A stretch of 40,025 nucleotides of DNA from an uncultured Thermosynechococcus sp. (GTDB lineage Bacteria; Cyanobacteriota; Cyanobacteriia; Thermosynechococcales; Thermosynechococcaceae), in contig NZ_CALJEM010000006.1 in NCBI RefSeq assembly GCF_938074695.1, positions 1-40,025 on the forward strand, read 5' to 3'. Position 1 is the first letter of the stretch. Every line of letters starts with the position of its first letter. Positions 33,832 to 40,025 of this stretch are shown here, piece after piece. The translations under genes were made by a program, and so were the position numbers. Under the pieces are notes generated by a model. That model saw only the letters and a list, made by a program, of their open reading frames with translations. It did not search any database and was not told where the DNA came from.

Positions 33832-36800
33832 CTAGGTAATGATACTGAGTTGGGAAGCTCCCGCTGTTTTAGTGACTTCAATGCGGGTTTGAAAAGCTTC
33901 CTTAAGGGCAGGAACGTGGGTAACGGCCAGAATGCAGTGAAATTCTGGGGCGATCGCGTTTAGGGCAGCAATGAGGCGCTCACAACCTTGGGCGTCTTGG
34001 GTACCGAAGCCCTCATCAATAATCAGAAACTGAACATCACTTCCAGAACGCTGTGCTAGCAGTCGTGCCAGGGCTAAACGCAGCGCAAAATTAATGCGAA
34101 AGGCTTCACCGCCAGAATAACTTTCGTAGGGACGGGTACCTTGGCAATCGGCAATGAGGATGTCAAGGGTTTCAATGGGTTTGGTTTCGGCTCCACTGCG
34201 GCGGCTGCGCTGGGTAATGAACTGAACATGGAGCTGATGGTTAGTGAGGCGGCCGAGGATATGGTTGGTTTCTGCTTCTAGATGGGGGAGGACGGTTTCA
34301 ATGAGCATGGCGGGAATGCCATTTTTGCCCAGGGCTTGGGCTAGCTCACAGTAGAGGCGATATTGGTGGCGGAGATGGGCGAGGGTTTGTTGTCCCTGTG
34401 CGTATTCTTGAGCCAAGCGATCGAGTTGTTCCAGTTCAGCGGTGAGTTTACCGTGCTGGGCAAGGTTGGCCTCAAGGGTCTGCTGCTGTTTCAGGAGTTC
34501 CTCTTGGCGTTGGTTGAGATCGGTGGCAAGGCGGGTGGCGGTGCGAGCACCCTCCTCAAGGGTGGCGAGTTGACGAGTGATGCGTTGGAGTTGCGCCTGT
34601 TGTTGCTGCAATGTTTCCTCTAGGTGTTGAAGGTCTTGGCTCAGTTGGGGTTGGCGCGATCGCCCCCGTTGCAGGGTCTGATAGGCCTCATAGTCGGCTT
34701 CTAGCGCCGCTAGTTGTGCCTGAATTTGGGCATGGTGCTCAGGATCGTAAGCCAAGGCGGCCAACTGCTGGTCAAGGGTTGCCAGGGTTTGGGCTAGGGG
34801 AGAGATTGTTTCGAGGGCATTGAGCTGCTGTTGCAGTGCCTCCTGTTGTGCCATTAGGGCAGGCAGTTGTTCTTGAATCTGACGATATTGCCGCTGCGCT
34901 TGGCGGAGTTCCTGTTCTTTGGCTTCGGCCCAGCGCCATTTTTCCACTTGGGCGCGGGCGATCGCCAGATTTTTTTCATCATAGTTCAGACGTGCCAGTT
35001 CCGCCTCAATTACTTGTAATTCCTCCAGCGTCTCCTGAGGGCCGTCGGCAAGCTGCTGCTCAATTTGCTGAATTTCCTTGGCCAAGCGATCCAGTTGTGG
35101 TTCTAAATCCTGCGTGCTCTGGAGTTGCTGCTGAAGTTGTCCCCGCTGCTCAAACAGTTGTGTCAGTTGTGAGATCTCATAGCGAATATTGAGATATTCT
35201 CGCCGCAGGACTTGAATTTCCCGCTCCGTAACCGCCAGTTGCTCGCGAATGACCCACACCTGATTCAGAAGTTCTTCTTTTTCAGCGGCGTTGCGCCGTA
35301 GGACTGCCTGATAGTGCTGGGCATCAAGGGGACGTTGACAAAGGGGGCAAACAGCTCCCGGCTGGTTGAGGAGTTCTAAGCGCTGCTCCAGTTGACTAAT
35401 TTGCCGCTCATACTCCCGCTGGCGGGCTTGGAGTTGCTCTAGGAAACGGCGGCGCTCTAGTCCCTTTTCCCGCACATGATCCTGATAGATGCGCTGTTTT
35501 TCAAGAGTTTCAATCTGGGCGGTAATCAATGTCACCGCCTCTTGGAGAGCGGGTTGCCGTTCCACCTGTTGATGGAGATGCCGCCACAACTGCTGCAATT
35601 CATCGCGACGGCTGCGGAGCCGTTGTTCCTGCTGTTGCCGTTGCAGTTCAAGGCGCTGTTTAGCTTGGAGGAGGGGAAAGACTTTCTGCTGTAGCTCTTC
35701 CTGTGCCCGAAGGTAAGCCCGCGATCGCTGTAACTGTTCAAGGGCGGCGACAATCTGATTTTCTTGCTTGAGGAGCTTTTCCAACTGCTGGCATTGTTCC
35801 AGAAGAAATTGCTGCTGGCTCTCCAACCCATGCAAGGTACGCAGAAGGTCTTGGCGCTGCTGGTCGAGGGTCTGCTGGTGGCGATCGCGCACTTGGCGCA
35901 GACGTTGATATTCAGCAAAACACTGCTGCAATTGAGCGTCGGCGGTTTTCAGGCTCTGCCATTGGCTGACTGCCGCTTCCAATAGAGGGGCACGGGCTTC
36001 TAGCTCCGCAATGGCCGCCTGTTCTTGGCGAAGCATTTGGCACTGCTGCTCTAGATGGGCGATCGTTGTCCCTAGGGTGTCTCGCTGTTGTTGCAGATGT
36101 TCGTAGTCCCGCTGTTGTAGTTGATGGACGTGGTAGGCAGCTCGTTCCTCTTGGAGTCGTTGTTGACACTGCTCGATCTGCTGCCGTTGTTGTTCAATTT
36201 GCCGATTCAAGGCTGCCTGCTGGGCACGCAAGGTGGGTTCTTGAGCCAGTTGATTCCCCAGGGTTTGGAGCCGTTGTTCCAGAACAGTGATTTGGGCTTT
36301 GTAATCACGGGCGCGATCGCGGGCTGCTTCCGCAAGGGTCTCGTATTGATCTAGGCCTAAAAGGCTTGCCAAGAGCTGCTTGCGCTCACTGGGGCGCTTG
36401 GCCATAAACTCATCGGCACGGCCTTGGCGCAAATAGGCGCTGTTGATAAAGGTGTGGTAGTCAAGGCGAAGAATTTGAATAATTTTTTCTTGGGTTGCCC
36501 GTAGCGATCGCCCCGTTAGGGAGGTATAGCCCGCCGCCGTCTGGATCTGTAACTCTAAAACCGTATGTTGCTGCCGTCGCCGCAACCGCACCACCCGATA
36601 GGTCTGTCCTTGGACGCTAAACTCAAAGGTTACTTGGGCTTCCATTTCGCCGTAGTAGATCACATCATCCTCACGGCTAGCGCGGCTTTGCCCCCACAGC
36701 GCCCAGGCGATCGCCTCAAGGAGCGAAGACTTGCCCGCCCCATTGGCGCCACAAATACAGGCCAGATGTAACCCCGCAAAGGGAAGAGTGGCTTGGCGAT

Positions 36801-36840
36801 AGCTGAGGAAATTGCGCAATATCAGTTGACGTGGAATCAT
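33832..36840 (-). CDS. sbcC: Nuclease SbcCD subunit C (SMC-like ATPase)
   Basis: TTG 36852 opens the frame, but ATG 36840 (MIPRQLILRNFLSYR) is the natural start, giving 1002 residues. The N-terminal ATPase part has Walker A GANGAGKSS near 31-39. A ~700-residue coiled coil rich in Gln/Leu/Glu is interrupted by the zinc-hook CPLC at about 497-500. The C-terminal ATPase lobe has SGGEAFRINFALRLALA (signature) and FLIIDEGFGT (Walker B). With SbcD it forms an Mre11/Rad50-like nuclease for hairpin and double-strand-end processing; sbcD is not in this window. It is transcribed on the minus strand 110 bp upstream of the VWA gene. Confidence 0.95.
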   Translation of the reverse strand: MIPRQLILRNFLSYRQATLPFAGLHLACICGANGAGKSSLLEAIAWALWGQSRASREDDVIYYGEMEAQVTFEFSVQGQTYRVVRLRRRQQHTVLELQIQTAAGYTSLTGRSLRATQEKIIQILRLDYHTFINSAYLRQGRADEFMAKRPSERKQLLASLLGLDQYETLAEAARDRARDYKAQITVLEQRLQTLGNQLAQEPTLRAQQAALNRQIEQQRQQIEQCQQRLQEERAAYHVHQLQQRDYEHLQQQRDTLGTTIAHLEQQCQMLRQEQAAIAELEARAPLLEAAVSQWQSLKTADAQLQQCFAEYQRLRQVRDRHQQTLDQQRQDLLRTLHGLESQQQFLLEQCQQLEKLLKQENQIVAALEQLQRSRAYLRAQEELQQKVFPLLQAKQRLELQRQQQEQRLRSRRDELQQLWRHLHQQVERQPALQEAVTLITAQIETLEKQRIYQDHVREKGLERRRFLEQLQARQREYERQISQLEQRLELLNQPGAVCPLCQRPLDAQHYQAVLRRNAAEKEELLNQVWVIREQLAVTEREIQVLRREYLNIRYEISQLTQLFEQRGQLQQQLQSTQDLEPQLDRLAKEIQQIEQQLADGPQETLEELQVIEAELARLNYDEKNLAIARAQVEKWRWAEAKEQELRQAQRQYRQIQEQLPALMAQQEALQQQLNALETISPLAQTLATLDQQLAALAYDPEHHAQIQAQLAALEADYEAYQTLQRGRSRQPQLSQDLQHLEETLQQQQAQLQRITRQLATLEEGARTATRLATDLNQRQEELLKQQQTLEANLAQHGKLTAELEQLDRLAQEYAQGQQTLAHLRHQYRLYCELAQALGKNGIPAMLIETVLPHLEAETNHILGRLTNHQLHVQFITQRSRRSGAETKPIETLDILIADCQGTRPYESYSGGEAFRINFALRLALARLLAQRSGSDVQFLIIDEGFGTQDAQGCERLIAALNAIAPEFHCILAVTHVPALKEAFQTRIEVTKTAGASQLSIIT

Positions 36841-36967
36841 TGCCGCCGGCAAAGGGCATCATACCCTTGATGTTTGCACAGTTTTGGATATCCTAGGAGG
36901 GGCAAGAGGCTCCTAAAGAACCGAAACCGCTACCATAAAAAATGTTGGCTTCTCTAAATCTCCTTGT

Positions 36968-37537
36968 ATGTCTGCTTCGGCAACGAATTCCCCATCCCGC
37001 TGGCAAGCGTTGCGCAACAATGCTCTAACCATTGGGGTAGCTCTGTTGATTACCCTCTTGATTCGTGCGTTTGTCGCCGAGTCACGCTTTATTCCTTCAG
37101 AGTCTATGGAACCCACCCTGTGGCCTAACGATCGCATTGTCGTTGAAAAGATGACCTATCGGTGGCGATCGCCCCAGCGCGGAGACATTGTTGTCTTTTA
37201 CACCCCACCGCTGTTACAAACTATGGGCTACAAAGCCGACCAAGCCCTGATTAAGCGGGTGATTGCCATTGCGGGGGAAACGGTGGCGGTTCACGATGGC
37301 CACGTTTGGATTAACGATCGCCCCCTTGAGGAACCTTACATTACCGAGCCACCCTCGTACACCTTGCCACCGATGACCGTGCCTGAGGGAATGCTGTTTG
37401 TCATGGGGGATAACCGCAACCACAGCAATGATTCCCACATTTGGGGATTTTTGCCCACCCAAAACATCATTGGTCGGGCGATCGCCTGCTACTGGCCGCT
37501 TAACCATGCGGGTCTTCTTGCCTCTAAGAGTTTATAG
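36968..37537 (+). CDS. lepB: Signal peptidase I
   Basis: This 189-residue type I signal peptidase has one N-terminal membrane helix (ALTIGVALLITLLIRAFV). Catalytic Ser46 is in PSESMEPTL and the general base Lys96 in LIKRVIA. The GDNRNHSNDSHIWG box (near 157-170) follows as in other LepB proteins. It cleaves signal peptides after export across the cytoplasmic or thylakoid membrane. The start is ATG 36968, divergent from sbcC across a 115-bp gap. Confidence 0.95.
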   Translation: MSASATNSPSRWQALRNNALTIGVALLITLLIRAFVAESRFIPSESMEPTLWPNDRIVVEKMTYRWRSPQRGDIVVFYTPPLLQTMGYKADQALIKRVIAIAGETVAVHDGHVWINDRPLEEPYITEPPSYTLPPMTVPEGMLFVMGDNRNHSNDSHIWGFLPTQNIIGRAIACYWPLNHAGLLASKSL

Positions 37538-37587
37538 ATGTGTTTTGGCTCAGATATAACTCAGATACAAACAATATTAACTTTCGC

Positions 37588-37653
37588 GCTATCCTTCCTC
37601 CCCTGTTAGCGTGCTCCCGCGAGCGGTACGGCGGGGCTTGCCATGCACTGGGT
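37588..37653. mobile_element. TnpB-type element end remnant (second locus)
   Basis: The segment begins CGCTATCCTTCC and ends GGGGCTTGCCATGCACTGGGTCA, bracketing a GC-rich hairpin region (CCCGCGAGCGGTACGGCGGG). Both ends match 1828-1876. The hairpin part also resembles the right-end segment at 1611-1660 (TACCGCT, CGCGGG and GGGGAGGA motifs in the same order on the minus strand). It directly abuts the Uma2 pseudogene. Confidence 0.5.
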
Positions 37654-37660
37654 CAAGAAT

Positions 37661-37972
37661 CGAGAAAATGATTATGCTTCAGCCCATCCCACTCCTGCGG
37701 ACACGCTGCTCGTGATAGAAGTGGCGGATTGATCCTTGGAATGTGATCGCCCGGTGCAATGATCTCTTGATGGTGAAGCCAAGATTCCCGATTACTGGCT
37801 GTTGAATCTCCTCAATCCCACGCTGGCAGTCTATAGCGAACCCTCTGAAATGTCACCGGTGCAGTTTGGCTATCTGAGCAAGAGAATGATTTCAGCAAAT
37901 GGGGTTGTCCCACTGCCGCAGGGTCTTGAACCGGTGCTTGAGCTTGCCTTCCTTTTCCCAAGTGAAGTATAA
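37661..37972 (+). pseudogene. Uma2-family (DUF820) endonuclease pseudogene
   Basis: One frame reads RENDYASAHPTPADTLLVIE then VAD, TGA (37730), SLECDRPVQ, TGA (37760), and later IPDYWLLNLLNPTLAVYSEP and GVVPLPQGLEP before TAA 37970. The HPTPADxLLVIEVAD core and PDYW segment are Uma2 landmarks, including the catalytic-type Glu in IEVAD. The frame is kept across two stops, and the N-terminal half is replaced by the transposon end, so the gene was truncated by an insertion and then decayed. Confidence 0.7.
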
Positions 37973-38167
37973 GAGTCAGTAACTTAAGTAGAGTTTGACA
38001 CTCCTCTGGCCAACGTGATGGGATAGTTACCCGCTCTACAGCTAAACGCTTAAGGGAGTTGTCCAACTGCCTCTATTCAGTTCATTAAGGTCTAATCAAG
38101 GTTTAGCCTTCAGGTTTCACTTACTTTCTTGCCGTTCGGGCTGTTCACTGAATTGAGGGTTATCTCA

Positions 38168-38192
38168 ACTTTAGTCCATAGATGACTAAAGT
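38168..38192. repeat. Perfect 9-bp inverted repeat with 7-base spacer
   Basis: ACTTTAGTC at 38168-38176 and GACTAAAGT at 38184-38192 flank CATAGAT. No U-tract follows on either strand, so it looks more like an operator or hairpin than a terminator. It lies about 450 bp upstream of the cyAbrB gene. Confidence 0.7.
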
Positions 38193-38591
38193 CACCTTCG
38201 CGGAAGTGAGTATTGTGAGCATATTCAACGCTTGCAAAAAGCGTCGTAAGGTGTCTTATAATTATTGTCCAAGCCTAGGGCATATACAGCCCTTTCCTTA
38301 AATAGGGGATAGATAAAGGCGATGCAATCCTGTTCCTCAGGAGCTTTTGCAGTTTTGAGCGCATGTTACCCTTCTGAAAAAAGGCGAGTAGAGCACTTTC
38401 TTACACCGGCCTTCGCGTTTTTTGCTGCTGTTCTATACCTAGGAAAAGCTGTGTAAATGTAACTCGTCCAAAGAAAATGTAAAACCCTAACCCAAGGGCG
38501 ATCGCAACTTGAATTCTGAAAAAAATTGTGGTTTGCTAAAGATAGACACTCATTCACTGCGAGTTCGCTGTCAGGCTTTGGCAACCCTTGA

Positions 38592-38620
38592 TTGAATCGC
38601 CAATGGATAGACAGTATTTA
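38592..38620 (+). promoter_or_regulatory. Candidate promoter of the cyAbrB gene
   Basis: TTGAAT (38592-38597) and TATTTA (38615-38620) are 17 bp apart. The transcript would start near 38627, giving a short leader of about 16 nt that carries the AAGGTAGG ribosome site. Confidence 0.4.
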
Positions 38621-38642
38621 ATCCTTGAAAAGGTAGGTTAAA

Positions 38643-39050
38643 ATGGGACGCAAACAAAAACAAGTAGAACCCTTGACAGGTGCTGCTTTATTAGAGAAGT
38701 ACAAGCAACTGGAACATCTCAGCCATGAGGAAAAGGCAAAAGCCTGTGGCTACTACACGGTGACCCAAAGTGGCAAGGAGCGCATCAGCAAACTGAAGTT
38801 TAACAAGGCACTTCTTGAAGCCTTGGGTATGAAGATTGACGGTAAGTCAAGACGCAGTGGTAGCCGAGGCGGTCGCAGTGCCAGTTATCGAATTACGGTG
38901 CAAGCCAACGGCAACTTGCTCATTGGTGCAGCATATACCAAGCAAATGAATCTCAAGCCGGGGGATGAGTTTGAAATTACGCTTGGCCGTAAGCACATTC
39001 ACCTAAAACAAGTGAGCAGCAACGGTCGCTCCACCGACGATGAAAACTAA
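38643..39050 (+). CDS. cyAbrB-family transcriptional regulator
   Basis: This 135-residue protein has the cyanobacterial AbrB layout. An N-terminal helical part contains EPLTGAALLEKYKQL and CGYYTV, a linker KSRRSGSRGGRSASYR follows, and the C-terminal AbrB-type domain contains LIGAAYTKQMNLKPGDEFEI and TLGRKHIHLKQV. The C-terminal position of the DNA-binding fold is peculiar to cyAbrB proteins. These are global regulators of carbon and nitrogen balance, hydrogenase and stress genes. The closest paralogue (cyAbrB1 or cyAbrB2 type) cannot be fixed by eye. ATG 38643 follows AAGGTAGG. Confidence 0.92.
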   Translation: MGRKQKQVEPLTGAALLEKYKQLEHLSHEEKAKACGYYTVTQSGKERISKLKFNKALLEALGMKIDGKSRRSGSRGGRSASYRITVQANGNLLIGAAYTKQMNLKPGDEFEITLGRKHIHLKQVSSNGRSTDDEN

Positions 39051-39060
39051 TCTGAGATAT

Positions 39061-39600
39061 CTAATTTGATGTACGAACCACCCCAAAACCACCACTGCTA
39101 GGGCTATAAATACGCAGGCGATCGCTCCCTTGGACATTGATGATGGCGGTTCCTGCGAAGGGATGGGGGATGTGTCTGAGTTTCAGCCATTGATTTTCAC
39201 CCAGGGCACCACACTCACCACCAGCAAGTCCAAAAGGCAGGATTTTCCGCGACTGGCGCAGGAGGCTAACGGTCATCGGTTCACGAAACTTAAGGACACT
39301 GCCCCATCTGCCCCGGTGACGGCAAAACTCCTAAACAATTACAGGGTAGCGGCTTTCTAGCACCTCGACATCGGTGAGCCGAGAATTGCTCATGTGGGTG
39401 TGTACAGTACTGGCTCCGGCAAAGGTGGCTTCTGCCCCAGCGCCGCCACAGATGCTTTCGTAGTATTGATAGCGATCGCTCCCCAAGCTGAGATTGTTCA
39501 TAGTTTCCTGAGCCGCCGCCAGCACGTTGGCAAAATGGGGTCTAGTTCCAACATAGGGCGACAGTGAATGAAACGTTCAACCTGTATTTGGCAAGGCCGA
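39061..39600 (-). pseudogene. 3' remnant of a hydantoinase B / 5-oxoprolinase gene
   Basis: On the minus strand the frame reads [59 protein letters not shown], then TAG (39331-39333), and resumes in the same frame with FREPMTVSLLRQSRKILPFGLAGGECGALG. These are the closing motifs of the HyuB/5-oxoprolinase beta part. About 15 residues normally present between them are missing. Nothing upstream of 39600 matches the rest of a ~500-1200 residue protein, so only the tail survives. Confidence 0.65.
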
Positions 39601-39623
39601 TGTCAATAGCCCCCCTATTGACA
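39601..39623. repeat. Perfect 9-bp hairpin between Uma2 and oxoprolinase remnant
   Basis: TGTCAATAG (39601-39609) and CTATTGACA (39615-39623) flank CCCCC. It lies 42 bp downstream of the Uma2 stop on the minus strand, but lacks a U-tract. Confidence 0.7.
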
Positions 39624-39664
39624 CGGAAATTCCACAGAGCATAATGCCAGATTAGGGAAGTTTT

Positions 39665-40025
39665 TTAAGTTTCCACCAAGATTTGCACAAACGCTTGATG
39701 TTCAGGGCTGGCAATTCCCTGTTGAAGGACTCCCAAGACAGCCGCCAGATCATGGGCCAGTAAGGCCTCCGTGGCGAGCCAGAGGCCGGGAAATTGGCGA
39801 CTGCGGAGAATCCCTTCAGCATCGGCAGTAAGTGGTTGGTATTCCCCTGCTGCAAGTGAGAACCAATGAATCTGGCGATCGTGGATGCACCAGACGAGGT
39901 ATTCCTGAACCCCATTGCGGCGGTACACTCTGAGCTTGTCGTGGAGATCGTAGGCAGCACTGCTGGCAGCAATTTCAACCACCAGTTCCGGCGCCCCCTC
40001 AATGTAGCCATCCTCGCTAATACGG
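39665..40025 (-). CDS. Uma2-family endonuclease, 5' end beyond the window
   Basis: The frame continues off the right edge; the visible ~120 residues begin SEDGYIEGAPELVVEIAASS. They continue with AAYDLHDKLRVYRRNGVQEYLVWCI and a beta-rich end (WFSLAAGEYQPL, RSRQFPGLWL). This is the second half of the Uma2 (DUF820) PD-(D/E)xK-like fold, with the VEIAASS-x-YDLHDK active-site segment. Uma2 proteins are abundant in cyanobacteria and their substrate is unclear. It is only partial, so integrity upstream is unknown. Confidence 0.85.
   Translation of the reverse strand, partial: RISEDGYIEGAPELVVEIAASSAAYDLHDKLRVYRRNGVQEYLVWCIHDRQIHWFSLAAGEYQPLTADAEGILRSRQFPGLWLATEALLAHDLAAVLGVLQQGIASPEHQAFVQILVET

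Larger units (their letters stand above)
37538..38642. other. Accessory region, 1.1 kb, without an intact gene
   Basis: It contains a TnpB-type end (37588-37653), a Uma2 pseudogene (37661-37972), TTTGACACTCCTCTGGCC at about 37997, which recalls IS200/IS605-type ends, a perfect 9-bp inverted repeat (38168-38192) and a long AT-rich leader before the cyAbrB gene. No tRNA-like fold was seen. Confidence 0.5.

Noticed and set aside
38366-38584. 72-codon minus-strand open frame before cyAbrB
   Set aside because: No ribosome site, no recognisable pattern, and it lies in the probable promoter region.

Overview
The window reads as a unicellular cyanobacterial chromosome, most likely a Thermosynechococcus-like thermophile. 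This rests on gene content and style, not on a database search. The palindrome GCGATCGC (HIP1) recurs throughout. Lineage-typical genes include a high-light-inducible (Hli) protein, MenA of phylloquinone synthesis, a cyAbrB regulator, a GuaB3-type IMPDH relative, a ThrRS that lacks a TGS domain, a separate GlyRS beta subunit, and several small cyanobacteria-type hypothetical proteins.

Layout. 1-4.7 kb is a decayed accessory patch. It holds a lone tyrosine recombinase, a P-type ATPase fragment interrupted by a TnpB-type (IS200/IS605-like) remnant, a bestrophin channel gene whose 3' end abuts that remnant, an hli gene with its own promoter and terminator, and a broken Csm6/Csx1-like CARF-HEPN gene. 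4.6-21.3 kb is mostly housekeeping: galE, prfC-recR, a response regulator, thrS, a nitroreductase scar, a GNAT acetyltransferase, a DUF5340-like small protein, menA, an RHH regulator preceded by a strong terminator hairpin that may end a small RNA, a serine-hydrolase-like protein, pnp, glyS, a proline-rich hypothetical and guaB3. 21.3-24.6 kb is a tight minus-strand operon: band-7 protein, purS, an unknown protein X, purQ and an NlpC/P60 peptidase. 24.7-27.1 kb carries a signalling module on the minus strand: protoglobin, roadblock protein, small Ras-like GTPase and DUF4388 protein.

27.8-31.7 kb is the most striking block. Four overlapping plus-strand genes encode a HAD phosphatase-UbiA prenyltransferase fusion, a GtrA-like membrane protein, a DprE1-like FAD oxidase and a DprE2-like SDR reductase. 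Together they could perform every step from polyprenyl phosphate plus PRPP to polyprenyl-phosphoryl-D-arabinose, as in the mycobacterial arabinan-precursor pathway, plus a candidate flippase. A SAM hydroxide adenosyltransferase gene follows 6 bp later.

32.4-37.5 kb holds a von Willebrand A protein, SbcC and signal peptidase I. 37.5-40 kb is a second decayed patch: a TnpB-type end fused to a Uma2 pseudogene, a cyAbrB gene, a 5-oxoprolinase/hydantoinase-B remnant and a Uma2 gene running off the right edge. I saw no rRNA, tRNA or CRISPR array.
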